64,000 nucleotides of DNA from Colocasia esculenta (taxonomy: Eukaryota > Streptophyta > Magnoliopsida > Alismatales > Araceae). Below the pieces are notes generated by a model that saw only the letters and a list, made by a program, of their open reading frames with translations, was not told where the DNA came from and did not search any database. Of the stretch, positions 1-11,872 are shown piece by piece; positions within the stretch are counted from its first letter, which is position 1, and the number at the start of each line of letters is the position of its first letter. A program made the translations under genes and the position numbers. Where the stretch lies: assembly GCA_014218235.1 (NCBI GenBank), contig CM024761.1, positions 86,553,968 to 86,617,967 of the forward strand. The letters are read 5' to 3'.

Positions 1-1523
1 TCGTAGCTAGAGGAGAAGGAAGAGTTTTAGATGTGTTGGACTCCTTGAACAAACAAATAAACTCCCAATTTGTGTCTACCCAACCCTAGATCATTTTTGG
101 AGCATTGGAGAATAAGGAGAGAAGGCTTGAACGTGGGGAGCAAGAAGAAGGAGGCTAGGATAAGGGAGGATTCATCATCTTCACTTTTCCAAACCCTAGG
201 ATCTTTACAGCGTGTAAAGATAGGCAATCTCTTAAGGAAAAATTAAATTAAACTCGTCCCTAGGTAGACCATGATCCTCTCTATCAAAGCCCCATGTTTT
301 CCCCAATTATCGTTGTGCCATGTAAAAGTATTGCAAGCTCCAATCCCTATCATAAAATGTACCCGAACCCTCTTGTTTGCCTTCAATCCATGTATACACT
401 TGATCTCATGCTTTGCAAATTTTATCATAAATACTATTTGATGTTAGGATTCGAATGATCCTATTATCCCCAATTTCCATCATGTATCCCAAGTGAATTA
501 AACCAGATTCCAACACTATGCATGTTTTAGGTCACTAAAATGTAACCTAATTAAAGCATGTCCATTCCATGCCTATTTTCTAATTACTCATGTCTATTGA
601 TACCTCTGCACGTCTGTTTTCATTTAAAACTACTTTCATGATTTTTGGACTTGTATACAATTTTATATCGAATTTTAAATGCCCTATGTTAAAACATGGA
701 AGGATGGACCGAGACCTAAAGTGGGTTGTTTCCCCTTTTGGGCTTCGGCCAGCCTTCTGAGAACGCGACAGCCCAACCCGTCGCGATCTCAGAAGGTCGC
801 GACAGGACGAAGCACCGTGTCATGAATGCGACGATCCGACCCATCGCGGTTTCAGCCGCAATCGTTTGCCTGACCCGGTTCATAAGAATGTGACAGGCCC
901 AACTGTCGCGATCTGAAACGCAACGGGTACCCCCGTCGCGATTTCATTGTTTCAACCAGAACCCAAATTTTCATGTGAACCCTTGTTAATCACGCCACTT
1001 AACCACTGATTAACCCTTAATTTGCACTGTTATGAATAGTAACATCATGTTTACTAATATTGGACAATAGTCACATGATATCCATTAAATAAAAGCTATA
1101 TGCACAATTATATCTTGCTCTCATGATTTCCTTACACATGCACACACTAAACATTAATGTTTTCCATGAAACCTTATCAATTTACTCAATAATATATCTA
1201 GTAATTAAGTGTAATTATTCACAGAATCTCCCAATTACTTTAATAAACTTGTCTTCATTTTATTCGCGCGTTGTGTATACCGTCATCGCGTCCCTCTGCC
1301 TTCGAGCACTCAAGGCATGATGGTCTTTACATACTTCTATCTTGGCTTGGACCACCACTCCGTTGGGAATACTCCTGACAGGACCAGGGACTCCTTGTCA
1401 AGGACTCCATAAGTCTCCTTGGCTTTGGCGGACGTCCATTGTTGACGAGCGGGTTGTACCATTAAAACCCTTACACCCTTAGGGATCAGCATGATCCAAA
1501 GGCTTTAGTGTGTTTCCTTCTTA
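1..1523 (+). mobile_element. LTR retroelement A, 5' LTR, part before the CACTA insertion
   Basis: This is the left part of a long LTR that continues at 16316-17345. Seen: positions 1199-1523 match 18303-18630, the 3' LTR copy of the same element. The order of landmarks (AAACCCTAGG near 210, a GTCGCG-rich cluster at 740-940, the block GGTTGTACCATT near 1448) is the same as in the LTR of element E read on the minus strand. In E the last landmark lies about 2.4 kb from the LTR start, so I infer that A's LTR starts roughly 1 kb to the left of this window. No gene is seen in 1-1523; the short reading frames here do not resemble a family I know. Confidence 0.6.
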
Positions 1524-1905
1524 CACTACAAGAAAATGCGCTATTTCCGACGGACAGAATCCGTCAGAAATCCGACGGTATTCCGTCGGAAAAGGCGCCT
1601 TCCGATCGCTTTCCGTCCAAAGCTCATCGGAAACTGTCCGTCGGAAATACTTGGTTAGAAATTTCCGACGGATGACAATTCCGTCGGAATTCGGTCGAAA
1701 CCTCCGACAGATATAATCCGTCGGGAAAGCCGTCAGTATTTTCCGACGGAATTGCCGACGGTGTTTTTCCGTCGGTAATTTATCAGTTCCGACAGATACT
1801 TATCCGTCGGACAATCCGTTAGTATTTTCTGACGGAATTACCGACGGTGTTTTTTTTTTCAGTAATTTATCAGTTCCGACGGATACTTATCCGTCGGAAA
1901 ATACA
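1524..1905. repeat. Left terminal inverted repeat and subterminal repeat array of the CACTA element
   Basis: After the terminal CACTACAAGAAA the sequence repeats a TTCCGACGGA / TCCGTCGGAA motif in both orientations a dozen or more times up to about 1905, some inside longer blocks such as GACGGTGTTTTTCCGTCGG. In En/Spm elements such short subterminal motifs are the binding sites of the TNPA protein; that role is inferred here from position and arrangement. Confidence 0.85.
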
Positions 1906-2065
1906 CCATATATTTTTTTTAAAATAGGCAAATAAAAATGATTTGTCAACATTGCTACAATGTCAAACCTGCTACAATATTCATAAATTTAACAAATACT
2001 CACAATCAACATAAAATCATAAAATACAATAAATATAAAATCATATAGAATAATGAATACAAAAA

Positions 2066-2125
2066 TCAACATAGATCTGCTAGATCGTCTGCTGTCCCTG
2101 CCTCGTCATCATCTGGAGCTAGATC
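2066..2125 (-). pseudogene. Last exon of the Transposase_24-type gene
   Basis: A 60-nt exon follows the acceptor TTTTAATAGAG and encodes an acidic tail of 19 residues (DLAPDDDEAGTADDLADLC) and TGA. The phase agrees with the upstream exon ending in CCAGCAGCTCAG at 5976, followed by a GTCAGT donor. Acidic Asp-rich tails are common at the end of this family. Being separated from the rest of the gene by a repeat array, it would be missed by gene prediction. Confidence 0.55.
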
Positions 2126-2255
2126 CTCTATTAAAACAAATTAAAATGAGAAACATTAATAATAAATAAAAGACATACATTATTTTCAAAAATGAAATAT
2201 AAAACATGTGATTATTTCTCAAGCTTAATACAATACTATTTTTAGATCCATCATT

Positions 2256-5200
2256 TTCTTGGGTGTTTTTAGATCTGTCCTTTGAATGCCCAAACCAATT
2301 CGGAGATCCAAATTGGATTCCGTCAGTTCCCACATGTCACTTTAACCCACCCGGTCGTGTCGGAGAAAACGGCACGCAGATCGGATCTCTATTTGGGATT
2401 TTAGACCCCCGGGTTGCGTGTTTTAACCATTTATATATGCTTGACCGTGTTTTTAGATCCGTCCTTTGAATGTCCAACCCAATCCGAGGATCCAAATTGG
2501 ATTCCGTCAGTTTCTACACACCACTTAAACCCACCGGTCGTGTCGGAGAAAACGGCATGTCGATCGGATCCCTATTTGGGATTTTGGACCCCCGGGTTGT
2601 GTGTTTTAACCTTTTATATATACTTGCCCGTTTTTACATCCGTCCTTTGAATGCCCAACCCAATCCGGAGATCCAAATTGGATTCCGTCAGTTTCTACAC
2701 GTCACTTTAACCCACTCGGTCGTGTCGGAGAAAATGGCACGTCGATCGGATCCCTATTTGGGATTTTGGACCCCCGGGTTGCGTGTTTTAACCATTTATA
2801 TATGCTTGACCGTGTTTTTAGATCCATCCTTTGAATGCCCAACCCAATCCTGGGATCCAAATTGGATTCTATCAGTTTTTACACATCACTTTAACCCACT
2901 CGGTCGTGTCGGAGAAAACGACACGTCGATCGGAGCCCTATTTGGGATTTTGGACCCCCCGGGTTGTGTGTTTTAACCTTTTATATATACTTGCCCATTT
3001 TTAGATCCGTCCTTTGAATGCCCAACCCAATCCGGAGATCCAAATTGGATTCCGTCAGTTTCTACACGCCACTTTAACCCACCCGGTCGTGTCGGAGAAA
3101 ACGGCACGTCGATCGGATCCTATTTGGGATTTTGGACCCCCGGGTTGTGTGTTTTAACCTTTTATATATACTTGCCCATTTTTACATCCGTCCTTTGAAT
3201 GCCCAACCCAATCCGGAGATCTAAATTAGATTCCGTCACTTTAACCCACCCGGTCGTGTCGGAGAAAACGGCACGTCGATCGAATCCCTATTTGGGATTT
3301 TGGACCCCCGGGTTGTGTGTTTTAACCTTTTATATATACCTGCCCGTTTTTAGATCCGTCCTTTGAATGTCCAACCCAATCCGGAGATCCAAATTGGATT
3401 CCGTCAGTTTCTACACGTCACTTTAACCCACCCGGTCGTGTCAGAGAAAATGGCACGTCGATCGGATCCCTATTTGGGATTTTAGACCCCCGGGTTGCGT
3501 GTTTTAACCATTTATATATGCTTGACCGTGTTTTTAGATCCGTCATTTGAATGCCCAACCCAATCGGGACATCCAAATTGGATTCCTTCAGTTCCCACAC
3601 GCCACTTTAACCCACTCTGTCGTGTCGGAGAAAACGGCACGCCGATCCGATCCCTATTTGGGATTTTGGACCCCCGGGTTGTGTGTTTTGACCCTTTATA
3701 TATACTTGGGTGTTTTTTAGATCCGTCATTTCAATGCCCAACCCAATCTGAAGATACAAATTACATTCCGTCAGTTCCCACACGTCACTTTAACCTACCT
3801 GGTCGTGTCGGAGAAAACGGCACGTCGATCGGATCCCTATTTGGGAATTTAGACCCCCGGGTTGCGTGTTTTAACCATTTATATATGCTTTGCCATATTT
3901 TTAGATCCGTCCTTTGAATGTCCAACCCAATCCGGGGATCCAAATTGGATTCCGTCAGTTTCTACACGCCACTTTAACCCACCCGGTCGTGTCGGAGAAA
4001 ACGGCACGTCGATCGGATCCCTATTTGGGATTTTGGACCCCCGAGTTGTGTGTTTTAACCTTTTATATATACTTGCCCATTTTAACATCCGTCCTTTGAA
4101 GGCCCAACCAAATCCGGAGATCCAAATTGGATTCCGTCAGTTTCTACACGTCACTTTAACCCACCCGGTCGTGTAGGAGAAAACGGCACGTCGATCGGAT
4201 CCCTATTTGGGATTTTGGACCCCCGGGTTGTGTGTTTTAACCTTTTATATATACTTGCACGTTTTTACATCCGTCCTTTGAATGCCCAACCCAATCCGGA
4301 GATCCAAATTGGATTCTGTCAGTTTCTACACGTCACTTTAACCCACCCGGTCGTGTCGGAGAAAACGGCACGTCGATCGGATCCCTATTTGGGATTTTGG
4401 ACCCCCCGAATTGCGTGTTTTAACCATTTATATATGCTTGACCGTGTTTTTAGATCCTCCCTTTGAATGCCCAACCCAATCCGGAGATCCAAATTGGATT
4501 CCGTCAGATTCTACACGTCACTTTAACCCACTCGGTCGTGTCGGAGAAAATGACACGTCGATCGGATCCCTATTTGGGATTTTGGACCCCCGGGTTGTGT
4601 GTTTTAACCTTTTATATATACTTGCCCGTTTTTAGATCTGTCCTTTGAATGCCCAACCCAATCCGGAGATCCAAATTCGATTCCGTCAGTTTCTACACGC
4701 CACTTTAACCCACCCGGTCGTGTCGGAGAAAACGGCACGTCGATCGGATCCCTATTTGGGATTTTGGACCCCCGGGTTGTGTGTTTTAACCTTTTATATA
4801 TACTTGCCTGTTTTTAGATCCGTCCATTGAATGCCCAACCCAATCCGGAGATCCAAATTGGATTCCGTCAGTTCCTACACGTCACTTTAACCCATCCGGT
4901 CGTGTCAGAGAAAACGGCACGTCGATCGGATCCCTATTTGGGATTTTGGACCCCCGGGTTGTGTGTTTTAACCTTTTATATATACTTGCCCGTTTTTAGA
5001 TCCGTCATTTGAATGCTCAACCCAATCCGGAGATCCAAATTGGATTCCGTCAGTTTCTACACGTCAGTTTAACCCACCCGGTCGTGTCGGAGAAAACGGC
5101 ACGTCGATCAGATCCCTATTTGGGATTTTAGACCCCCGGGTTGCATGTTTTAACCATTTATATATGCTTGACCGTGTTTTTAGATCCGTCATTTGAATGC

Positions 5201-5948
5201 CCAACCCAATCTGGAGATCCAAATTGGATTCCGTCAGTTTCTACACGTCACTTTAACCCACCCGGTCGTGTCGGAGAAAACGGCACGTCGATCGGATCCC
5301 TATTTGGGATTTTGGACCCCCGGGTTGCGTGTTTTAACCATTTATATATGCTTGACCGTGTTTTTAGATCCGTCATTTGAATGCCCAACCCAATCCGGAG
5401 ATCCAAATTAGATTCCGTCAGTTCCCACACGTCACTTTAACCTACCCGGTCGTGTCGGAGAAAACGGCACGCCGATCCGATCCCTATTTGGGATTTTGGA
5501 CCCCCGGGTTGTGTGTTTTGACCCTTTATATATACTTCGGTGTTTTTTAGATCCGTCATTTCAATGTCCAACCCAATCCGGAGATCCAAATTGGATTCCG
5601 TCAGTTCCCACACGTCACTTTAACCCACCCGGTCGTGTTGGAGAAAACGGCACGCCGATCCGAACCCTATTTGCGATTTTGGACCCCCGGGTTGTGTGTT
5701 TTGACCCTTTATATATACTTGGGTGTTTTTTAGATCCGTCATTTCAATGCCCAACCCAATCCGAAGATCCAAATTGGATTCCATCAGTTCCCACACGTCA
5801 CTTTAACCCACCCGGTCGATTCGGAGAAAACGGCACGCCGATCCGATCCCTATTTGGGATTTTGGACCCCCGGATTGTGTGTTTTGATCGTTTATATATA
5901 CTTGGGTGTTTTTTAGATCCGTCAATTGAACGCCCGACCCAATCCTAA
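2256..5948. repeat. Tandem array, about 20 copies of a 182-bp unit, inside the last intron of the CACTA gene
   Basis: The anchor AGATCCGTCCTTTGAATGCC or its variants recurs at about 2271, 2455, 2636, 2820, 3003, 3184, 3352, 3536, 3719, 3903, 4085, 4267, 4451, 4633, 4816, 4998, 5181, 5365, 5548 and 5732, plus a partial copy at 5915. The period is 181-184 bp; one unit starting near 3184 is 168 bp through a short deletion. Tail variants define three subtypes: CCATTTATATATGCTTGACC, CCTTTTATATATACTTGCCC and CCCTTTATATATACTTGGGT, the last concentrated at the right end. The many open frames of 60-168 codons across it are a by-product of the repeat and are not genes. The array lies between a splice donor (5975) and an acceptor (2126). 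Confidence 0.95.
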
Positions 5949-6029
5949 GTATATGAAATTAATACTAATACTGACCTGAGCTGCTGGCTGTGTGGGGCGT
6001 ACTCCCTGCATTATTGAAATGAACTACTG

Positions 6030-6145
6030 AACCATATCGCTGAACTGCGTCTGTAGCTGTACCTGCTGCGTCTCTATCTCTACCCGCTGTGTCTGTAGCT
6101 CTACCTCTGCGTTTGTAGCTCTACCCGCTGCGTCTGTAGCTCTGC
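6030..6145 (-). repeat. 21-bp coding minisatellite (VELQTQR heptads) in exon 11
   Basis: On the minus strand the unit GAGCTACAGACGCAGCGGGTA recurs about five times with variation, coding VELQTQR / VEIETQQ / VQLQTQF heptads. A 7-residue period with regular hydrophobic residues suggests a coiled coil, a usual dimerisation feature of this protein family. One unit has lost two bases near 6108, which shifts the frame back to that used upstream of 6310. Confidence 0.7.
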
Positions 6146-7439
6146 ACGTAGCTCCTCCCGAATGATGCCTCTAATGTCCTCTACACCACTGACGGGCAGC
6201 GCAGAAGATGAACTCGCGTGTGCCGGGGGAGCGATCGAACTGGCATATGAAGACAACACTCGATGAGTATCCAGGCTGTCCCCAAAGCCATACACTCGGC
6301 ACTCCCGCTGCCTCGACCCAAGCGTCCACATCCAAATCTTGCTGGGGAGTGCCCTCTGTGTAGCGCTCCGCCATCGTCCTGTCGTACATCTCTTGTAAAA
6401 TAATTTAAAATTAAATTATTGAAAACAAATTACTTTAATATCATAATTGAATTCATAATTTAAAGCTTGACTTACAGCAATCGTGCGGGCACTCTCGGTA
6501 ACATAGTCATCCGTCCCCTTCCGCTTATGAGTCCGGTCAAATAACTCGCGGAAAGTAGGGGCACACTCCAGGTCGTAATGCTTAAAATTCAACAAAATTA
6601 GTTAGTTTCACAATAATAATCCATTTGTATATATGAATCGAACAATAAAATACTTACCAATTTTTGACTGTGGGTCGCATAAGATACGGATCCACTAGTA
6701 TACACATTCTTCTCCGGTTGAGTTGCTCTGTTGCGTATTGCCGCCTGTGACCGCTGCTGCCATGGTCCAGCAGCCCAACGCTCGCAAAGGGACTCCCAAT
6801 AGTCCCTCCGCATCCAAACAGGGCCGTAATCCACCCAAGCCATAGGATCCCGGTTGCCTGTGGTCTTCATTGCCTTGTCCCGTACCTCCCACATCGACTT
6901 TCTTAAATTAGTCTGGGCCGTAATCTCCCAGACGGCTCGAGCTCGAGGGAGAACCTCAGGTCTCGTGAACGCGAACCTCCGCTGTAAAGAAATAAAATTA
7001 ATCAACGTTCTGCAATAAACCCAAATTAATAATAATTAAATAAATGACTTCAACTCTTCTAAAAAATAAAAATACCGTAAACATGTCAAATAATAAATCC
7101 CGGACTGGCACCGGGAAGTCTCTCCATGCATCCACTGGTCCTGGAATATGTGCGTGGACCAGCGTCGTAATATAGCGGGAAGCAGGACTGGGATCTATCT
7201 TCCCCCTGCAATTCCACATTAATTTTCTACATGAAATGTATATCCTAAATAAAAAATACAGTAACACTGAGATGATGAACTTTACCCTGAGATCCAGCAT
7301 GGTTGTCGTCCTGGTAGCTGAGGCCCCTCCTCAGCTGCTGGATGCTGGCTCTCCACCTCTGATGAAAACAATTTAGTACACTATTATTGTATAAATTGCA
7401 AGAGACCAAACATACTAATCTATTGAAACATACGTTTAC

Positions 7440-7930
7440 CTTGTGGTGAGGAAGAAGACGAAGGTGGCACTGCTCGGATGGTCGACAGGGAGGCAAAATT
7501 TCATACACATTAGAAATTATGAATTTTAAATAAACAACAATATAGAAATTTACCTGTCGCTGGGACGACGGGCGTGGACGGGGAGGCAGCCCCTGCAAAA
7601 TTTCATACACATTAGAAATTATGAATTTCAAATAAACAACAATATAGAAATTTACCTGTCGCTGGGACGACGGGCGTGGACGGGGAGGCAGTCCCTGCAA
7701 AATTTCATACACATTAGAAATTATGAATTTCAAATAAACAACAATATAGAAATTTACCTGTCGCTGGGACGACGGACGTGGACGGGGAGGCAGTCCCTGT
7801 AAAATTGTATGTACGTTAGTTCTCGTGAAATCAATATAAACAATAATACCCATATGGTTTTTGTGTACATATGCATATACCTGTCACGGACCTGGAGGTA
7901 GACGTGGACGGGGAGGCAGTCCCTGCTTTC
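7440..7930 (-). repeat. Tandem 102-bp duplications, each carrying one complete micro-exon
   Basis: Three near-identical units of 102 bp (exons 7796-7758, 7694-7656, 7592-7554) and two diverged ones (7922-7881 and the degraded 7469-7440 region) each contain an AG acceptor, a 39-42-nt exon and a GT donor (CAG before GTAAATTT). Read in phase 1 the exons give GTASPSTSVVPAT, GTASPSTPVVPAT and GAASPSTPVVPAT. Every exon length is a multiple of three with phase 1 at both ends, so any copy number keeps the frame. The innermost copy has lost its acceptor (the CAGGGACTG part is missing) and the next AG downstream still gives a frame-keeping 30-nt exon. Confidence 0.8.
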
Positions 7931-8194
7931 TTGTATGTACGTTAGTTCTCATGCATTTAATATGAACAATAAATTCTAGAATATTGTGTTTACACATACG
8001 TATACCTGTCGTGGACGGGGTCGCGGACCCTCTGCCAATGGACGTGGCAACCGTCCGACTGCGTCCTCCACGTACCATATCTCTATTGATACAAATAAAG
8101 ATATAGCAAGTCATCAGCACTCAATTTGAAGTAGCAATTTTTATGAACATGTAATTAACAACAACACCAATTTCTTACAAAATATGCAGTATAT

Positions 8195-11100
8195 TATCTA
8201 TATTCATCATCAGATGCTGAAGACATGTTTAATTCAGCATCATCTTCATCATCATCCTGGAATTCATCCTCATCATCTTGGGAGTCTTCCTCCACATCAG
8301 ACTCCACCTCCCGCTCAGCGACATTTGGGTCAACTTCTTCTTGTTCGTTATCCTTATGTAAGAAAATTGTTTCATTTATATCATGAACATTGTACTGCGT
8401 AGAAGCTGCCAACTCTCCTGCGTCACTCCGATCTGATTGGAAAAAGTTGTCATTAACACCTTTGAGCTCATCATCGGTCGGGAGAAGCTCATACTCAGGG
8501 AATAGTCTTGATTTCACTCTACATGCAGCCCACCAATCTCTTAATTTGAGGGATGTATAATTTGAATAATAAACTTGTTGGGCTTGTGTCGCCAGGATGA
8601 ATGGCTCATATGTACTCAATTTGGACTTATGCTTCACATCGATTAATCCATATGTTGTGTCATGACGAATAGATGTCGGATCAAACCAATGACACTTGAA
8701 CAAAATACATTGTTGTCTTGTCCCAAAAATTGCAGTTCAATGACTTCTTCGAGAATGCCATAATAGTCAATTTATTTTAATTGTAGGCACTTCCCTTCAC
8801 ACATACGCTGCTGTTCATCGTAGACTTATTCCGTCCATAATCTCTCATGTGAAATCTGTATCCATTCACAATGTAGCCTGGATAGACACGTACAATCTTC
8901 GAGGGGCCAAAACTGATCTGTTGTACTCTTGAATCGGGAATGAAGCCTTGTTCAACCTATTATGAGATAAATAGACAAACATTGAATAAATGACTTCAAC
9001 TCAGTCTGCATAAAAACATAACACTTATGTTTCAAAATAATTAGACACATACTCGAGATCTTAACCAAGTAGGAAAAGACTTCTCCCATTCCTTTTCAAA
9101 CTGCACGTCAGTTAGACGTAGATTCCGTCGCAATATGACCGAGTCAAACTCTCTACAATGTAAATGTCACACAACTGTTAGGTTCTGCAGCAATGCACTC
9201 AAATGATGACGAATAAGCGTGGAGAGCTTACTGAATGTAAGGGTCTAGTTCTTCGCAATTCATGAACACGTAGATCTGTAGCTACCAACTCTCTGTCTTG
9301 GAGTGCGCGAGTAGATGAAGATCCGAACGCCCGTCTGGGACACTTGAATACAGAGAGTCGGTCTGACACCTCGGAATCTCCACCATCATCATTACGTGGA
9401 GGTTGAGTGAGTCGGGTTCGTATTTTCGTGTCAAAGTACATCGAACAGAAGTTCGATATCTCCTCAATGAGGTACGCCTGAGTAATGGAGCCCTCAACTT
9501 GTGCTTTGTTACGGACTTTCATCTTAAGATCGTGCATGCACCTACATAAGTAATATAAAAGATCGTCGTAATGGCAATAAATTGAGATGTAGAAATATAC
9601 CTCTCAAACGGATACATCCATCGAAATTGTACTGGTCCTCCGACCCTTGCCTCATATGGTAAATGGATGATCAGGTGCTCCATTGAATCAAAGAATGCTG
9701 GAGGAAATATCTTCTCTAATTTGCAGACTGCCTGAATTATATTTTGCTCCATATTTTGCAAGTCATGAATTTTGAGTTCTGATGCAGATAAAATCCTGAA
9801 GAATTGACTCAGCTCAGTCATTGCTCCCCATATTTGTTTCGGCAACAACTCACGAAAAGCAAGAGGCATCAGTCTTTGCATGAAAACATGGCAGTCATGA
9901 CTCTTCATTCCGTATATTTTTCCCTCGTTGACATTTACACAACGCGCAATATTTGAGACATATCCATCCGGAAATCTCAATTGCTTTAACCATTGCAATA
10001 CTTCCTTAATCTGTCTGGCCCCAAGCACATATGCAGCTTTAGGTTGCACCACTTTTCCTTGAACATGCTGTAGCTCTAGTTCTGGACGTTTGCAAAGTAC
10101 TTTCAAATCGAAACGTGCCTTGACGTTATCCTTCGTTTTGCCTTTGACGTCCATAACTGTGTTGAACACATTATCAAAAACATTCTTCTCTATATGCATG
10201 ACGTCTAGGTTATGACGTATCAAAAGTGTTGACCAATAAGGCAATTCCCAAAAAATGCTTTGCTTCACCCAATTGTGATCCTTCCCAAAGCCAGGGATTT
10301 GTCGGGTACTACCAGCCAGTTGTGTTACAATCGGTAAGTTCTGGACCCGCCTCGCCATGTTTCCACCAGTCACCCGTTCCATATCTACCTCCTCCATCAC
10401 AGTTGTATTTTTCATAAAAGAATCCTTTTACTTTCGGAAAGGATGGTCACTGGGTAGAAACCGCCGATGACAATCGAACCAACAAGATTTTCCCCCAGAT
10501 TTCAACACAAATGATTTAGAATCCTCCATGCAATAAGGACATGCCAACCTCCCATATGTGCTCCAGCCAGATAACATGACGTAGGCTGGAAAGTCACTTA
10601 TTGTCCACATTAATGCAGCCTTCAGATTGAAATTCTGTTTTCTGGATGCATCATAAGACTACACACCATCTGACCATAACAATTTCATCTCATCAATCAA
10701 CGGTCTGAGATATATGTCTATATTCTTTCCTGGACTTTTTGGACCTGGAATCAGCAATGAAAGGAACAGATTCTCACGCTTCATGCACATGCCTGGTGGA
10801 AGGTTATATGGTGTTAGGAATACTGGCCAACATGAGTAAGATGCCACCGAGCCTCCGAAAGGATTGAAACCATCTGTGCATAAACCAAGCCGTACGTTGC
10901 GTGGATCCCTTCAGAAGTTGGGATGAGTACGGCTAAAATGAGCCCAAGCTTCACCATCGGCAGGATGACTCATTTCACCTTCGTCGCGACGGACTCTTTC
11001 CGCATGCCAAGTCATATGTCCAGCTGTCCTCGAGGACATGAACAATCGCTGCAATCTGGGTGTGATAGGAAAGTACCGCAATGACTTATACGGAACATCC

Positions 11101-11858
11101 TTCTGCTTTGACTTGTCCCCTCTCTTGGGCTTGAACCTATCATGCTTACAAATACAGCATGATGTCTTATCTGCATCCTCTTTGTAGTACAGCATACAGT
11201 GATTCAGACATGCATCAATTTTCATAAAACCAAGCCCCAAATCATTCACCATCTTCTTCGCACGGTAAAAGTCAGCAGGTAACCTCTCTGATTGAGGAAG
11301 CATGCTCTTGACCAGTAAGAGAAGCCGGTCAAAACAACTCTCGCTCATATGAAATTCAGATTTCAAATTCAATAGCTGCGACACTGCAGACAACCGTGTA
11401 TGCTTCTCACAACCATCCCATAATGGCTCATCAGCATCTCGAAGTAACTGATAAAATCTCTGAGCTGTATCATTCGGCACTTCTTCATTTGTTTGAACTT
11501 CATGAATATTGAACTCCGGACCAGCAGCATCGACAACCATGTCTACGTACGCACTTGTGGAGGCAAAGTAATTAGCTGGTGCAGACGACTGAATATTCAA
11601 CTCACCATGACACGACCATAACTCATAATGGCCAAAAAATCCTCTCGTATACAGATGATGCTGCACATCCCATGTCGATATCCACTTTATGTTCTTACAA
11701 GCCGAACACGGACATCGGATGTTGCCCATCGGATCAACTGCTACTGATGAATTACTCAATACAAACTCAATAAAACTGTCAACTCCGTCTTTAAACTCCT
11801 CAGTCACAACTCCATTCACTATTCCACGATACATCCATGACCGATTCTCATAAGACAT
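8195..11858 (-). pseudogene. CACTA TNP2-type transposase, broken
   Basis: The reading frame starts with an ATG at 11858 and an N-terminal transposase-associated domain (SWMYRGI, RCPCSACKN with paired cysteines, H and C spacing). Then comes the TNP2 catalytic region: LNHCMLYYKEDA, SLRYFPITPRLQRLF, LCTDGFNPF, ACPYCMEDS, NLDVMHIEKNVFDN. The DUF4218-like part follows (RELLPKQIWGAMTELSQFFR, GGPVQFRWMYPFER), and after introns a DUF4216-like part (VYPGYIVNGYRFHMRDYG, FKCHWFDPTSI) with an acidic tail ending at 8195. Acidic residues in TDGF, DVMH and YPFER are the likely catalytic triad (family knowledge). Introns: 9600-9542 (phase-consistent), 9231-9153 and one near 9050-8950. Breaks: in-frame stops at 10908-10910, about 10656 and about 10425, and frameshifts near 9290 and 8730. 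It should not make full-length transposase. Confidence 0.85.
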
Positions 11859-11872
11859 TTTTCCTACAGATT

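Larger units (their letters stand above)
2066..8078 (-). pseudogene. CACTA second protein, plant transposase of Ptta/En/Spm type (Transposase_24), 12 exons, nearly intact
   Basis: Exons can be placed by GT-AG sites with matching phase: 8078-8006 (ATG start, MVRGGRSRT), 7922-7881, 7796-7758, 7694-7656, 7592-7554, 7469-7440, 7358-7286, 7205-7076, 6981-6658, 6580-6476, 6389-5976 and 2125-2066 (stop). The conserved core is in exons 8-11: WRDFPVPVRDLLFDMF, FAFTRPEVLPRARAVWE, HYDLECAPTFRELFDRTHKR, CRVYGFGD. The N-terminal part is Ser/Thr/Pro-rich. The C-terminus is a coiled-coil-like ELQTQR heptad run ending DLAPDDDEAGTADDLADLC. Such proteins are thought to bind subterminal repeats and assist transposition. 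Defects, all in exon 11: a frameshift near 6310 (G-run), a second near 6108 that returns to the first frame, and a TAG at 6024-6026. The last intron is 3850 bp. Start 117 bp beyond the TNP2-type stop. Exon calls are inferred, without transcripts. Confidence 0.75.

Noticed and set aside
2263..5948. Many overlapping open frames of 60-168 codons on both strands, with repeating peptides
   Set aside because: They are read-through of the 182-bp tandem repeat. The period is not a multiple of three, so all frames recur, and no domain or start context supports them.
7554..7796. CRISPR-like regular repeats (also the 182-bp array and the CTGTCGACAG clusters)
   Set aside because: The genome is eukaryotic, repeats are long or palindromic without unique equal spacers, and the units contain splice sites or LTR sequence.
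7245..7853. 202-codon minus-strand frame with repeated GLPPRPRPSSQ peptide
   Set aside because: It reads through introns in the wrong phase. The phase-matched micro-exons give GTASPSTPVVPAT instead and join correctly to the conserved downstream exons.
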